Source: Novosphingobium sp. ZN18A2 (GTDB lineage: Bacteria > Pseudomonadota > Alphaproteobacteria > Sphingomonadales > Sphingomonadaceae). From it: a stretch of DNA of 64,000 nucleotides. The position numbers and the translations under genes are program-made. The stretch spans positions 1,364,001-1,428,000 of the forward strand of contig NZ_CP136651.1 in assembly GCF_036784765.1 (NCBI RefSeq). The letters are read 5' to 3'. Position 1 is the stretch's first letter. Each line of letters begins with the position of its first letter. Of the stretch, positions 1 through 9,716 are shown piece after piece. The notes under the pieces were generated by a model. The model ran no database searches and was not told the origin of the DNA. It saw only the letters and a program-made list of their open reading frames with translations.

Positions 1-702
1 GCGCTGCAGGTGGACCTGAGCCACAAGGCCGCGACCGAGGAAGAGCGCCAGCTGGCCGATGACCTGATCAGCCTGATGACCCCGGTCATCAAGGGATACG
101 GCACCGACATGGGATATGCCACGGCCACCAACATGCAGCAGATTTATGGCGGGCACGGCTATATCAAGGAGTGGGGCATGGAGCAGTTCGTGCGCGATGC
201 CCGCATCGCCATGATCTACGAAGGCGCCAACGGAATCCAGGCGATGGACCTGTGCGGTCGCAAGCTGGCGATGAACGGCGGGCGTGCTATCCAGGCTTTC
301 TTCAAGCTGGTGGACGACGAATGCGCGGAAACCGGCGGGAACGAAACCGTCGCCGCCGTTGCCGAAAGGCTTGCCAGGGCGAATGGCGAACTGAAGGCCG
401 CAACGATGTGGTTCATGCAGAACGCCATGGCTGACCGCAATTCGCTGGGTGCGGGCGCCTATGCCTATATGACGGCGATGGGCATCGTCTCGATCGGGCT
501 GATGTGGCTGAAGGTTGCCAAGGTGGCCGCCGCGAAGCTGGAATCGGGCGAAGGCAACACGGCGTTCTACGAAGCCAAGCTTGTCACCGCGAAGCACTTT
601 GCGCTGCGCTCGATGCCGCAGGCCGGCGCGCTGCGGCGTGAGATCGAAGCGGGCGGAGAAACCGTGATGGCGCTGCCGGTCGAGGCATTCGCCACGGCCT
701 GA
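1..702 (+). CDS. Acyl-CoA dehydrogenase, C-terminal part (5' end outside window)
   Basis: Only the last 233 codons are present; the reading frame is open from base 1. The visible part holds the C-terminal helical domain of an FAD-dependent acyl-CoA dehydrogenase, with the motif IYGGHGY and the block RDARIAMIYEGANGIQ, where the Glu of YEGANG aligns with the catalytic base of medium-chain enzymes. It is followed by the extra C-terminal domain found in the large DmdC-like (3-methylmercaptopropionyl-CoA dehydrogenase-like) subgroup, so the full protein should be about 600 residues. It would oxidise an acyl-CoA to the trans-2-enoyl-CoA; the substrate cannot be told from this fragment. A strong bidirectional hairpin follows. 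Confidence 0.9.
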   Translation, partial: ALQVDLSHKAATEEERQLADDLISLMTPVIKGYGTDMGYATATNMQQIYGGHGYIKEWGMEQFVRDARIAMIYEGANGIQAMDLCGRKLAMNGGRAIQAFFKLVDDECAETGGNETVAAVAERLARANGELKAATMWFMQNAMADRNSLGAGAYAYMTAMGIVSIGLMWLKVAKVAAAKLESGEGNTAFYEAKLVTAKHFALRSMPQAGALRREIEAGGETVMALPVEAFATA

Positions 703-727
703 CGGGCATTTCCCGAAACGTGAAATA

Positions 728-772
728 GCGCCCCTGCCTTTCTCCCAAGCGGGAAGGGCAGGGGCGCCGTTT
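728..772. terminator. Bidirectional hairpin terminator between convergent genes
   Basis: GCGCCCCTGCC (728-738) pairs perfectly with GGCAGGGGCGC (757-767), and the stem can extend inward to 744/751. A short T-rich stretch (TTTCT, 770-774) follows on the + strand. It lies exactly between the convergent acyl-CoA dehydrogenase and dienelactone hydrolase genes, so it probably serves both. Confidence 0.8.
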
Positions 773-1477
773 CTATCCGAATATTTCGTCGAAGAATGAA
801 AGCATCGCGGCCCAGCTCTGCCGGTCGGCGCTGGCATCGTATTTCACCGCGTCCATGCCGCGGCTGTCGCTTTCGGGATCGGTGAAGCCGTGCCTTGCGT
901 TTGAATAGACGTGCAAGTGCCAAAAAGCGCCCGCGGCGTCCATTTCTTCTTCAAAAGCAGCAACTTGTTCGCGCGGAACCAACGGGTCTTTGTCGCCGTG
1001 GCAGACGAGGATACGCGGCGTGATGCGGTCACCGTCGCGCGCCGGCCGGTCCGACGAGAGGATGCCGTGAAAAATGGCGACGGCTTTCAGGTCTTGCCCC
1101 GCGCGGGCCAGTTCCAGCACCGCCTGGCCGCCCATGCAGAAGCCGATTGCGGCAACCGGAAGACCCTTTGCCGCATCATGTCCCGCCAGCGTGGCCAGGT
1201 TTGCTGAAAGCCGCGTGCGATAGTGGTCCACATCGGCGCGCAAGCTGTCTGCAAGCGCGCGCACGCGCTCCGGCTCCTGGGGCACTTCGCCATAGAAATC
1301 GGCGATCATGGCCAGATAGCCGGCGTCCGCCAGCATCTGCGCGCGCCGTTCGATCGCCGGGCGCAGGTTCGCGATCGTGGGAAACACAAGAACCGCTGCG
1401 CGCGGCTTTCCGGCGGGCCGGCAAAGCCAGCCGGTAAGCGCGGTTTCGCGGTCTCGGAATTCGATCCTTTCCAGCAT
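773..1477 (-). CDS. Dienelactone hydrolase family protein
   Basis: A 234-residue alpha/beta hydrolase of the dienelactone hydrolase family. The nucleophile elbow is GFCMGG with Cys114 as nucleophile, the acid is Asp164 in the GDKDPLVP segment, and the base is His196 in ARHGF. Length and the cysteine nucleophile match carboxymethylenebutenolidase-type enzymes, which open lactone rings in aromatic degradation, but many paralogues act on other esters and no catechol genes are nearby. It lies 7 bp downstream of cysK on the same strand and is probably co-transcribed with it. The substrate is unassigned. Confidence 0.85.
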   Translation of the reverse strand: MLERIEFRDRETALTGWLCRPAGKPRAAVLVFPTIANLRPAIERRAQMLADAGYLAMIADFYGEVPQEPERVRALADSLRADVDHYRTRLSANLATLAGHDAAKGLPVAAIGFCMGGQAVLELARAGQDLKAVAIFHGILSSDRPARDGDRITPRILVCHGDKDPLVPREQVAAFEEEMDAAGAFWHLHVYSNARHGFTDPESDSRGMDAVKYDASADRQSWAAMLSFFDEIFG

Positions 1478-1484
1478 TCGCGAT

Positions 1485-2402
1485 TTACTCCGGCAAGAAA
1501 TCGGGCACCGACAGGTATCGTTCGCCGGTATCGTAGTTGAAGCCCATTACGCGCGCGCCTGCGGGCAGTTCGGGCAGCTTGAGCGCAATGGCCGCCAGCG
1601 TCGCGCCCGAACTGATCCCGACCAGCATCCCTTCCTCGGTCGCGCAGCGGCGAGCCATCGCCTTTGCATCGGCCGCATCGACCTTGATCGCGCCGTCGAT
1701 CGCCTGCGTGTGCAGGTTGCCGGGAATGAAGCCCGCGCCGATGCCCTGGATCGGGTGAGGGCCGGGCTGCCCGCCCGAAATCACCGGCGAAAGGTCGGGC
1801 TCCACTGCGAACGCCTTCATTTCGGGCCACGCCTTCTTCAGCACTTCGGCGCATCCGGTCAGGTGGCCGCCGGTGCCGACCCCGCTGATCAATGCGTCAA
1901 GCGGAGTGTCGGTATAGTCAGCAAGGATTTCCTGCGCGGTGGCGCGGGCGTGAATGGCCGGGTTGGCCGGATTTTCGAACTGCTGGGGCATCCAGGCGCC
2001 GGGTGTTTCCTGCACCAGTTGCGCCGCGCGTTCGATCGCGCCCTTCATGCCCTTTTCCTTGGCCGTAAGGTCGAATTTCGCGCCATAGGCCAGCATCAGC
2101 CGCCGCCGTTCGAGCGACATCGATTCGGGCATGACCAGGACAAGTTTGTAGCCCTTCACCGCCGCGACCATCGCAAGGCCGATCCCGGTGTTTCCGCTGG
2201 TCGGTTCGATGATGGTGCCGCCCGGCTTCAGGCTGCCGTCCGCTTCGGCGGCTTCGACCATGGACAGCGCGATGCGGTCCTTGATTGAACCGCCGGGATT
2301 GGCGCGTTCGGCCTTCACCCACACTTCATGGTCCGGAAACATCCGCGACAGGCGGATGTGCGGTGTATTGCCGATGGTGGCAAGAATGCTGTCGGCCTTC
2401 AT
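1485..2402 (-). CDS. cysK: Cysteine synthase A (O-acetylserine sulfhydrylase)
   Basis: A 305-residue fold-type II PLP enzyme that makes cysteine from O-acetylserine and sulfide. The PLP lysine is Lys41 in NPGGSIKDR, the substrate loop is TSGNTG at 68-73, and a glycine-rich phosphate-binding GTGGHLTG lies in the second half. Length is normal for CysK. Its ATG overlaps the stop of the upstream MFS gene by 4 bp (ATGA), suggesting translational coupling. CysM-like sulfur donors remain possible, but the motifs fit CysK. Confidence 0.93.
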   Translation of the reverse strand: MKADSILATIGNTPHIRLSRMFPDHEVWVKAERANPGGSIKDRIALSMVEAAEADGSLKPGGTIIEPTSGNTGIGLAMVAAVKGYKLVLVMPESMSLERRRLMLAYGAKFDLTAKEKGMKGAIERAAQLVQETPGAWMPQQFENPANPAIHARATAQEILADYTDTPLDALISGVGTGGHLTGCAEVLKKAWPEMKAFAVEPDLSPVISGGQPGPHPIQGIGAGFIPGNLHTQAIDGAIKVDAADAKAMARRCATEEGMLVGISSGATLAAIALKLPELPAGARVMGFNYDTGERYLSVPDFLPE

Positions 2403-3748
2403 TGTGCGGGCTCCTTCTCCGTTGTCTCGTGTTCGGTTGCGCTCGTCTGGCGGAACTGCGGGGCGAATGTGCGCGCCCGCGCCAGTTCCGGAAAGATTAC
2501 CGCCCAGATTGCGGTTACAACTATCGCGCCAACGCCGCCGAATACAACCGCGCCCGTTGCCCCCAGGATCGCGGCGGCAACGCCGGACTGCATCTCACCC
2601 AGCTCGTTGGAGGCGGAAATGGTGAGGCCCGATACCGACGAGACGCGCCCGCGCATGTCGTCGGGCGTGTTAAGCTGCACCAGCGTGTTGCGCACGAAAA
2701 CCGAAACCATGTCCGCCGCGCCGAGCAGCACCAGCATGGCAAGCGAAAGCAGGAAACTGCGCGATACGCCAAACACCGCCGTTGCCGCGCCAAACACGGC
2801 GACCGCCCACATCATCTTGACGCCCACGTTCCTTTCCAGCGGACGGAACGAAAGCCACAGCGCCACGATGGCCGCACCCACGGCGGGTGCTGCGCGCATC
2901 TGCCCCAGGCCTTCCGGCCCGACGTGCAGGATGTCGCGCGCATAGACCGGCAGCAGCGCAGTCGCGCCGGCGAGCAGCACGGCGAAGAGGTCAAGCGTGA
3001 TGCAGCCCAGCAGGAATCGTTCGTTCCAGACGTATCCCAGCCCCTCGGCCATCTGGCGGACGGGGTGAATGTCGCGCCGCATGCCCGATGCGCGGATCGG
3101 GCGGATCAGCAGCACGCAGGTCATCGAAAGCGCCAGAAGTCCTGATCCTATCCAGTAGGGCAGAGCCGGGTGCGCGGCATACAGCAAACCGCCCGCCGCG
3201 GGGCCGAGCATCGATGCGGCCTGCATGGCGATGCTGGCAAGGGCAATGGCTTTGGGCAGCAGGGAAGGAGGTACGACATTGGGTACCATGGCGCTCAACG
3301 CCGGGCCGGAAAACACGCGCGCGGTGCCGTGCAGCGCCGCCAGCCCGAACAACAGCGGCAACGAGAGCGAATGTGTCTGCGTGGCAATGCCCAGCGACAG
3401 TGCCACGACTATATCGGTGGAATAGGAGAACGCGGCCATAAAGCGCCGGTCGAACCGGTCAGCCGCCCAACCGGCGACGGGCGTCAGCACGAACAGCGGC
3501 AGGAACTGGAACAGTCCGAGCAGGCCCAACTGGAAGGCCGCGTGCGAACGGCTCATCCCATAGGCGCTGCGCGCGACGTCATAGACCTGCCAGCCGATCA
3601 CCACGACCATCGACGTCGTGGCCATCACCGCAGCGAAGCGCGCGACCCACAACAGGCGAAAATCGGGGATTGCGACGGGGGAGGTGGGTTCTGGGCTTGA
3701 AGGAGTCACCGCGCCGCAATGGCAGCGCGGATCATCCTTGCCAAGCAA
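2399..3748 (-). CDS. MFS exporter (EntS-like, MFS_3 group)
   Basis: About 449 residues with roughly 12 hydrophobic segments and the cytoplasmic-loop motif [10 protein letters not shown] after TM2, typical of major facilitator drug or siderophore exporters of the EntS/MFS_3 type. The longest frame opens at a TTG (3746-3748) with a Cys-rich leader (PRCHCGAV) that looks non-native; a GTG at 3707-3709 is an alternative start. It sits between cysK (4-bp overlap) and the TonB receptor gene (17 bp), so the three are probably one transcript. The neighbouring receptor suggests a metal or metallophore link, but the cargo is unknown. Confidence 0.85.
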   Translation of the reverse strand: MLGKDDPRCHCGAVTPSSPEPTSPVAIPDFRLLWVARFAAVMATTSMVVVIGWQVYDVARSAYGMSRSHAAFQLGLLGLFQFLPLFVLTPVAGWAADRFDRRFMAAFSYSTDIVVALSLGIATQTHSLSLPLLFGLAALHGTARVFSGPALSAMVPNVVPPSLLPKAIALASIAMQAASMLGPAAGGLLYAAHPALPYWIGSGLLALSMTCVLLIRPIRASGMRRDIHPVRQMAEGLGYVWNERFLLGCITLDLFAVLLAGATALLPVYARDILHVGPEGLGQMRAAPAVGAAIVALWLSFRPLERNVGVKMMWAVAVFGAATAVFGVSRSFLLSLAMLVLLGAADMVSVFVRNTLVQLNTPDDMRGRVSSVSGLTISASNELGEMQSGVAAAILGATGAVVFGGVGAIVVTAIWAVIFPELARARTFAPQFRQTSATEHETTEKEPAQ

Positions 3749-3765
3749 GCAATTCTAAACCGGGT

Positions 3766-5880
3766 TCAAATTGAAACTGCCAGCGTCAACTTCACGTTGC
3801 GCCCGGTGATCGGCACGAAGTCCCGCGTTTCGGATGCGGACCGCCGTCCATCGGCGTTCAGCAGGTTGTCGCCCGAAAGGATCAGCGTAAGCGGGCTGTC
3901 TTCGCCCAGCGGCCGCCAGGTTGCGCTGGCGCCCAGCAGGGTGAAGGCCCCGGTCGGATATTCCTTGGCCGATACGCGGTCCTGCTTCGCGTTCCATTCA
4001 ACCTCGCCGCGCAGCGAAAGCGTGGGCATGTCGAACTGCACCGCGCCGCGCAGGCGCAGGGGCGGGATGCGCGGCACCGGACCGATGCCCTTGAGCCTGG
4101 CGTTTACATAGTCTCCGCCCGCTTCCATCTTCAGCGAATTGTCGCCCCAGCGCGCGGCGGTAACCGAAGCCTCGCTCTCCACGCCCCAGAACCGCGCCGG
4201 AGCCTGGATGAACTGGTAGACCGGCAGGTCCTCTATCACTGCGCCCGTCGGCACGGGTGTGATGAAGTTGTCGAAATCGGTGTAATAGGCGGTCACCGCG
4301 AAAAGCGCGCCGTCGCCGCGGAAGCGCAAGCCGCCTTCCACGCCGTTGCTCTTTTCCACCGTGAAGTTCGGGTTGCCGATTTCATAGGACTGGGTGGCAT
4401 CGTGCGCCCCGTCCACGAAAAGCTCTTCCGACGCGGGCGCGCGCTCTCCGTGAATGCCGGCAAGGTTGAGCATCAGTTCATCGGTAACGTGCCAGCCGAT
4501 GCCCGCGGAGGCGGATACCTGGTTGAAGCTGTGCGTGAGGCCCGCCGGCTTTGCCCGCACGTTGGAATGTTCGTATCGCAGCGCGGCTTCCAGATCGACG
4601 CGGGCGAGGCGATACTGCTGCAAGGTGAAGGCGGCAAAGCGGCTGGAGTTGCTGTCCGGCAGCAGTTTTTCGTCACCCACTACCGCCAGGTTGCCGTCGC
4701 CGTACTGGATGCCCGTCTGCCCGCGCCATCCGCCCCGGCGCGCTTGCGTGGCGACAAGCCGGGTATCGAATGCCTTGTTGAGAAAGCGCGTTGCCGGCAC
4801 GCCATTGTCCAGTTCGGCGTGATCGTAATCGGCATAGGCGGCGTTCAACTCCACCTTCCTGATGAAGCCGCCATCCAGGTTAACCCCGGTGCGCAGGCCG
4901 AAGCGCGTCTGGCGCAGCGCGATGGACGTATTGCTGCCCGGTGTCGCACTGGGACGCGGGGGAATGCCATAGTTCGTTTCGAGCCGTTGAACCGAAACGC
5001 CGATCGTCCCGCCATCGTCGATGAAGGCAAGCCCCGCACCCAGTGTGTGCCCGTTGGCCCAGCTGTTCGCGATGCGACCGCTCGCATTGGCCGCATCGGT
5101 CAACGCCGCCGCGCCGCCGGTGTCTCCGTTTGCGGCAAGATCCGCCGCGTCGGCCAGTGTCTGCGCGCGCAGTTGTGGAGACAGCACATAGCCGCCGATG
5201 CGTTCATCGGTGCTGTGATTGTAGGACGCATCGAAATGCGCGACGAAGCGCGGCGCAAGGGCCACGTCCAGCGCGCCGGCGCCAATGGCCTGGTTGGCGG
5301 CGGTGCCGTAACTGGCAAGACCATCGAATTTATAGCCGTTTTCCGGAACCCTGCGCGGGATGCGCTTGTCCATCGCGTTCACCACGCCGCCCATCGGGTC
5401 CGACGAATACATCAGGGCCTGCGGCCCGTGCAGAACGTCAACCCGCTCTACATTCAGTGTATCGAGCGCCACCGCGTGATCCCCCGAGACGGACGAGGCG
5501 TCGAGCGATCCGATACCGTCGAGAAGCACCTCCACGCGCGGGCCGTCGAAGCCGCGAAGCACGGGGCGCGACACGCCCGGCGCGAAGGATGAAGAGGAGA
5601 CGCCCGGCAGCTTGGCCAGCGTATCGCCGATCTGTGGCTGGACCTCGCGCAGAAGCTCGTCACCCTTCATCACGACCGGCGCCATGACCGGGTCGCTGTC
5701 GGGCGAAAAGACGCGGCCGGTCACAACGATTTCGGGGCCGTGCATGTCATGTCCGGGCGGAAGCTGCGCCGCTTCCACGGCGGACGATCCGGCGGCGGCG
5801 TCCTTTGCCTGCGCTGCCGTCGCGGCAAGTGGCGCGGCGGAAAGAATGGTGGCGGCAAGCAGGATATGGCGATTGGTCAA
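3766..5880 (-). CDS. TonB-dependent outer-membrane receptor, ZnuD-like (probable zinc uptake)
   Basis: A 704-residue receptor with a signal peptide (about residues 1-25), a TonB-box-like PEIVVTG, a plug domain and a 22-strand-type barrel. The plug runs LRGFDGPRVEVLLDG, then VDVLHGPQALMYSS, then IPRRVPENG; that order and wording match the Neisseria zinc receptor ZnuD (LRGPVTLLYSS, IPEKMPENG). The mature N-terminus carries a His/Met element, PPGHDMHG, often seen in metal receptors. The start codon is TTG. A 15-bp dyad resembling a Zur/Fur box lies 51 bp upstream. Zinc as cargo is inferred from family similarity and the operator; copper or another metal is not excluded. Confidence 0.78.
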   Translation of the reverse strand: MTNRHILLAATILSAAPLAATAAQAKDAAAGSSAVEAAQLPPGHDMHGPEIVVTGRVFSPDSDPVMAPVVMKGDELLREVQPQIGDTLAKLPGVSSSSFAPGVSRPVLRGFDGPRVEVLLDGIGSLDASSVSGDHAVALDTLNVERVDVLHGPQALMYSSDPMGGVVNAMDKRIPRRVPENGYKFDGLASYGTAANQAIGAGALDVALAPRFVAHFDASYNHSTDERIGGYVLSPQLRAQTLADAADLAANGDTGGAAALTDAANASGRIANSWANGHTLGAGLAFIDDGGTIGVSVQRLETNYGIPPRPSATPGSNTSIALRQTRFGLRTGVNLDGGFIRKVELNAAYADYDHAELDNGVPATRFLNKAFDTRLVATQARRGGWRGQTGIQYGDGNLAVVGDEKLLPDSNSSRFAAFTLQQYRLARVDLEAALRYEHSNVRAKPAGLTHSFNQVSASAGIGWHVTDELMLNLAGIHGERAPASEELFVDGAHDATQSYEIGNPNFTVEKSNGVEGGLRFRGDGALFAVTAYYTDFDNFITPVPTGAVIEDLPVYQFIQAPARFWGVESEASVTAARWGDNSLKMEAGGDYVNARLKGIGPVPRIPPLRLRGAVQFDMPTLSLRGEVEWNAKQDRVSAKEYPTGAFTLLGASATWRPLGEDSPLTLILSGDNLLNADGRRSASETRDFVPITGRNVKLTLAVSI

Positions 5881-5930
5881 GGGGGCGTCCCGTCGGTTCT
5901 GATGAGTTGACGGCGCCTCTCATAGAGAAA

Positions 5931-5945
5931 TGATATATTGTATCA
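5931..5945. promoter_or_regulatory. Zur/Fur-like operator upstream of the TonB receptor
   Basis: TGATATATTGTATCA is a dyad with perfect TGATA/TATCA arms inside an AT-rich island in otherwise GC-rich DNA, 51 bp upstream of the receptor start. Its AT-rich core and size resemble Fur-family (Zur) operators. No regulator gene is nearby, so the assignment is inference. Confidence 0.55.
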
Positions 5946-6053
5946 AGCGGAATATACCGCAGTGCGGCAACATGAACCGATTTTCACGTTTGAAGGCGGC
6001 CGTTCACCGCTCGGGCCAGCAAAAACCTCTGAAATTGAAGTCGCGTTCGCCCC

Positions 6054-6392
6054 TCAGCGGGCGCGAAGAAGGCGCGGGTTCGGCTTGAGCGCGCGAAGCA
6101 TCTTGACGAAGTCGTCCTGTCGCAGGATGCGTTCGAACTGGAAGCCGCCGCGCTCGCCATCGGCCCACACCAGAAATGCTTCGATCCGGCCGATAACCGG
6201 AAGGCGGATGGTAACGCGTTCGCCGCGGCCCAGTTCAATCTCGTTGCGCACCATGAAGCCGTTGCTCGATATGTTGACGATGTGCAGCATCACGTCGCCC
6301 AGCGTGCGATGCTCGCCGATGACCGGCATTTCCACCGGGTGCCGTGCAGCCCGGCGAAGATCAGTGACTGAAAGCTGCGCTCCGCCAGTCAT
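6054..6392 (-). CDS. PilZ domain protein
   Basis: A 112-residue single-domain protein. It has the c-di-GMP-binding signature of PilZ domains: an arginine-rich RRAAR near residue 13, then VNISSNGF (the D/NxSxxG motif) about 25 residues later. The remainder fits the PilZ beta-barrel. It probably senses cyclic di-GMP and acts through protein partners. It lies alone between tyrS and the TonB receptor, all on the minus strand, with 90 bp to tyrS, so it may have its own promoter. No target is indicated by context. Confidence 0.85.
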   Translation of the reverse strand: MTGGAQLSVTDLRRAARHPVEMPVIGEHRTLGDVMLHIVNISSNGFMVRNEIELGRGERVTIRLPVIGRIEAFLVWADGERGGFQFERILRQDDFVKMLRALKPNPRLLRAR

Positions 6393-6482
6393 TTGCGCTC
6401 CCTCGTGTTTTCTCGAACATCCGGGAGCCGTAATGATCCAAATTGGCGAACATTTGGTAAAACAGGGCAGGATAGAAGCGGC

Positions 6483-7709
6483 CTAGCCTGCGCGGACGAT
6501 CCCGTGCTTCTTTTTTCCCGCGGAAATCCGCGCTTCTCCGCCGTCCAGCGAAATGACGAAGGCATCGTCCCTGACCTGATTACCGTTAACGCGCGCGCCG
6601 CCGCCGGCAATCAGGCGCTTTGCTTCGCCTCGGCTCGCCGCGAATCCAAGGCCGATCAACGCATCGATCAGGCCCAGTTCCATGTCGGGCGAATCGAACG
6701 TGGGCAGATCATCGCCAACGCCGCCGCCGGCGAATGTTGCCGCAGCGGTCTTTTCCGCCGTCTCCGCCGCTTCGTGCGACCGCACGAGCGCCGTCACTTC
6801 GTTCGCCAGCACCACCTTGGCGGCGTTGATCTCGCTGCCTTCCAGCGCTTCCAGCCGCGCGATCTCGTCCAGCGGCAGGTCGGTGAACAGGCGCAGGAAC
6901 CGGCCCACGTCGCGGTCGTCGGTGTTGCGCCAGTATTGCCAGAAATCGTAGGCCGGAAGCTGTCCCTCGTTCAGCCACACGGCACCGGAAGCGGTTTTGC
7001 CCATCTTCGCCCCGTCCGCCGTGGTCAGCAGCGGGGTGGTAAGGCCGAACAGTTCGATCCCGTTCATCCGGCGGGTCAGTTCGATGCCGTTGACGATATT
7101 GCCCCACTGGTCGGAACCGCCCATTTGCAGGCGGCAGGCGTGGCGCAGGGCAAGCTCACGGAAATCGTAGGCCTGCAGGATCATGTAATTGAATTCGAGG
7201 AAGGTCAGCGGTTGTTCGCGCTCAAGCCGCAGCTTGACGGAATCGAACGTCAGCATCCGGTTGACCGTGAAATGCGGCCCCACGTCGCGCAGCAGTTCGA
7301 CATATCCCAACTGGCTGAGCCATTCGTCGTTATCGACCATGATCGCGTCGGTCGGCCCGTCACCGAAGGTGAGCAGCCGTTCGAACACGGTGCGGATCGA
7401 TGCGATATTGCCCTTGATGATCTCGGGCGTAAGCATCTTGCGGCTTTCGTCCTTGCCCGAAGGATCGCCGATCTTGGTCGTTCCGCCGCCCATCACCACG
7501 ATCGGCTTGTGCCCCGCCTGCTGGAGACGGCGCAGCATCATGATCTGCACCAGGCTGCCGACATGAAGCGATGGCGCGGTCGCGTCGAAGCCGATATATC
7601 CGGGCACAACCTGGCTTGCGGCAAGGGCATCCAGCCCCGCCGCGTCGGTCATCTGGTGGACATAGCCACGCTCGTCGAGCAGGCGGATAAGATCGGACTT
7701 GTATGTCAT
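6483..7709 (-). CDS. tyrS: Tyrosine--tRNA ligase
   Basis: A 408-residue class I aminoacyl-tRNA synthetase that charges tRNA-Tyr. The HIGH-type motif is HVGS at 49-52, the KMSKS-type loop is KMGKT at 235-239, and tyrosine-pocket elements ([17 protein letters not shown]) lie between. A C-terminal S4 RNA-binding domain covers about 345-408. Length is normal for bacterial TyrS. The ATG at 7709 diverges from the DOMON-like gene with only 32 bp between starts. Confidence 0.96.
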   Translation of the reverse strand: MTYKSDLIRLLDERGYVHQMTDAAGLDALAASQVVPGYIGFDATAPSLHVGSLVQIMMLRRLQQAGHKPIVVMGGGTTKIGDPSGKDESRKMLTPEIIKGNIASIRTVFERLLTFGDGPTDAIMVDNDEWLSQLGYVELLRDVGPHFTVNRMLTFDSVKLRLEREQPLTFLEFNYMILQAYDFRELALRHACRLQMGGSDQWGNIVNGIELTRRMNGIELFGLTTPLLTTADGAKMGKTASGAVWLNEGQLPAYDFWQYWRNTDDRDVGRFLRLFTDLPLDEIARLEALEGSEINAAKVVLANEVTALVRSHEAAETAEKTAAATFAGGGVGDDLPTFDSPDMELGLIDALIGLGFAASRGEAKRLIAGGGARVNGNQVRDDAFVISLDGGEARISAGKKKHGIVRAG

Positions 7710-7741
7710 GGCGGCGGGCCGCCTAGCACGGAGTTGCGCGA

Positions 7742-8284
7742 TTGGAAACGCACAGGCTGATCTGCCACCCCGATATGCCGCCGCTTGCCGTCACATCGGT
7801 CGAGGCGCGGATCGTCTCGCGAGACGAAAACTGGCTGCGCCTGCGCTGGCGGATCGAAGGGAGCGGCACGCTGTATGTGCCGCCGTTCGGCGGCAAGGGC
7901 AGGGCGGACAACCTGTGGCAGACGACGTGCTTTGAAGCCTTCCTGATGCCGGGGGAAGGGCCGGCCTATGTGGAACTGAACCTGTCGCCTTCCGAACATT
8001 GGGCGGCTTACGATTTCACCTCGCGGCGCGAAGGCATGGCCAACCGGCCGTTCCCGCGTGAGCCGGATTGCACGATGCGGCAGGGTAGCACGTTCGCGAT
8101 CTTCGACGCGGCCGTTCCGGCAAGCGCCCTGCCGCCGCTGCCCTGGCGATACGGGCTGACGGCGGTGATCGAAGAGGAGGGCGGCATAAAATCGCTGTGG
8201 GCGATGGCGCACGGCGACGGCCCGCCCGATTTCCATGATCCGGCTTGCTTCACCGGCACCTTTGCGGCACCCGGACACGCATGA
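7742..8284 (+). CDS. DOMON-like domain protein paired with NamZ
   Basis: A 180-residue protein without a signal peptide or TM segment. It matches the sphingomonad DOMON-like family: a beta-rich single domain with conserved [22 protein letters not shown] and [17 protein letters not shown] blocks. DOMON domains bind haem or sugars elsewhere; the ligand here is unknown. The start is a TTG with a GGAG Shine-Dalgarno 8 nt upstream; the next ATG (7775) lacks one. The stop overlaps the next start (ATGA), so it is coupled to the NamZ-like hydrolase, suggesting a role in cell-wall sugar handling. That role is inferred from context only. Confidence 0.75.
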   Translation: METHRLICHPDMPPLAVTSVEARIVSRDENWLRLRWRIEGSGTLYVPPFGGKGRADNLWQTTCFEAFLMPGEGPAYVELNLSPSEHWAAYDFTSRREGMANRPFPREPDCTMRQGSTFAIFDAAVPASALPPLPWRYGLTAVIEEEGGIKSLWAMAHGDGPPDFHDPACFTGTFAAPGHA

Positions 8285-9486
8285 AATTCGGTATCGACCG
8301 CCTGCTGGCGGACCCTGATTTGCGCAAGCCGCTGGAAGGCAAGCGCGTCGCGCTGGTGGCGCATCCCGCATCGGTGACGGACACGCTGGTCCATTCGCTC
8401 GATGCGCTGGCGGCCTGCCCCGGCATCCGCCTGTCCTCCGCCTTCGGCCCGCAGCACGGGTTGAAGGGCGACAAGCAGGACAACATGGTCGAAACCGCGG
8501 ATGAGCTTGATCCGGTTTACGGCATCCCGGTGTTCAGCCTCTATGGCGAAGTGCGCCGTCCCACAGGACAGATGATGTCGAGCGCGGACGTGTTCCTGTT
8601 CGACCTGCAAGACCTTGGCTGCCGGATCTATACCTTCGTGACCACGCTGCTCTACCTGCTCGAAGCGGCGGCCGAACATGGCAAGAGCGTGTGGGTGCTC
8701 GACCGTCCCAATCCCGCCGGTCGCCCGATGGAGGGGACGAAGCTGGTGCCCGGCACCGAAAGCTTCGTGGGCGCGGGGCCGATGCCGATGCGCCACGGGC
8801 TGACGCTGGGCGAGATGGGGCACTGGTTCATTCGCCGCTTCAACCTCGATGTCGATTACCGGGTGATCGGAATGGAAGGGTGGCAACCCGATGCCGCCCC
8901 CGGTTTCGGCTGGCCGCAGGACCGCGTGTGGATCAATCCCAGTCCCAACGCGGCGAATCTCAACATGGCGCGCGCCTATGCGGGCACGGTGATGCTGGAA
9001 GGCACGACGCTGAGCGAGGGGCGCGGCACGACGCGCCCGCTGGAAGTGCTGTTCGGCGCCCCCGATGTCGAGGCAGGTGCGGTAAAGGCGGAAATGCAAC
9101 GCTTGGCACCTGACTGGCTGGAGGGCTGTGCCATCCGCGAATGCTGGTTCGAGCCGACCTTTCACAAGCACGCAGGAACGCTGTGCAATGCATTGATGAT
9201 TCACGCGGAATCGGGATTCTACAATCACGCCGCGTTCCGCCCCTGGCGGCTCCAGGCGCTCGCGTTCAAGGCGATCCGCCGGCTCTGGCCCGATTATCCG
9301 CTGTGGCGGGATTTCCCTTACGAATACGTGTTCGACCGGCTGGCGATAGATGTGATCAACGGCGGCCCGGCCTTGCGCGAATGGGTGGACGACAACGCGG
9401 CGGAGCCGGGCGATCTGGATGCGCTGGCGAGCGCGGATGAGGCGTCGTGGCGCGAAGAGGTGGCGCCGCTGTTGCTATATCCCTGA
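8281..9486 (+). CDS. NamZ/DUF1343 exo-beta-N-acetylmuramidase family protein
   Basis: A 401-residue member of the DUF1343 family, whose characterised member NamZ removes terminal N-acetylmuramic acid from peptidoglycan fragments. Family blocks seen include VALVAHPASVT near the N-terminus, FGPQHG, DLQDLGCRIYTFVTTL, LDRPNPAGR and EGTTLSEGRGTTRPLE. The ATG at 8281 overlaps the upstream stop; a longer frame from 8245 would overlap the DOMON-like gene and lacks support. No signal peptide is evident, so the protein may act on recycled muropeptides in the cytoplasm. Exo-muramidase activity is assumed from the family. Confidence 0.82.
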   Translation: MKFGIDRLLADPDLRKPLEGKRVALVAHPASVTDTLVHSLDALAACPGIRLSSAFGPQHGLKGDKQDNMVETADELDPVYGIPVFSLYGEVRRPTGQMMSSADVFLFDLQDLGCRIYTFVTTLLYLLEAAAEHGKSVWVLDRPNPAGRPMEGTKLVPGTESFVGAGPMPMRHGLTLGEMGHWFIRRFNLDVDYRVIGMEGWQPDAAPGFGWPQDRVWINPSPNAANLNMARAYAGTVMLEGTTLSEGRGTTRPLEVLFGAPDVEAGAVKAEMQRLAPDWLEGCAIRECWFEPTFHKHAGTLCNALMIHAESGFYNHAAFRPWRLQALAFKAIRRLWPDYPLWRDFPYEYVFDRLAIDVINGGPALREWVDDNAAEPGDLDALASADEASWREEVAPLLLYP

Positions 9487-9508
9487 GGGCGTTGACGGCA
9501 CCGGTCCG

Positions 9509-9642
9509 CGATGCCAATGACGGACCGTCATCTGGGGAGTAGCCAGCCGTCCGCAAGGGCGGGCCTTCACGTCAACATACTCGGCCGAGAGGCCGTGGCG
9601 CGGGGGAAGCGGAGCACCGCTTGGGCGAGACCAATGGCATCG
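9509..9642 (+). promoter_or_regulatory. yybP-ykoY manganese riboswitch
   Basis: The closing stem P1 forms from CGATGCCA (9509-9516) and TGGCATCG (9635-9642). The two hallmark internal-loop strands of this class are present: TCTGGGGAGTAGCC (9531-9544) and GGGCGAGACCAATGG (9623-9637). Between them lies GTCAACATACTCGGCC, which I recognise from alphaproteobacterial members. The RNA binds Mn2+ and normally turns on manganese-efflux genes, which fits the GDT1-family gene 74 nt downstream. Confidence 0.9.
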
Positions 9643-9654
9643 TATCTCCGCCTT

Positions 9655-9702
9655 GGCCGGGCGGGAGAGCGGTGCGCATTGGCTTTCGAACGCTGCCCGG
9701 CC
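9655..9702 (+). promoter_or_regulatory. Probable riboswitch expression-platform hairpin
   Basis: GGCCGGGC (9655-9662) can pair with GCCCGGCC (9695-9702). The 3' arm ends directly before the Shine-Dalgarno CCGGAG (9703-9708) of the GDT1-family gene. There is no T-run, so control of translation initiation is more likely than termination. Confidence 0.5.
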
Positions 9703-9716
9703 CCGGAGAATTCTCG

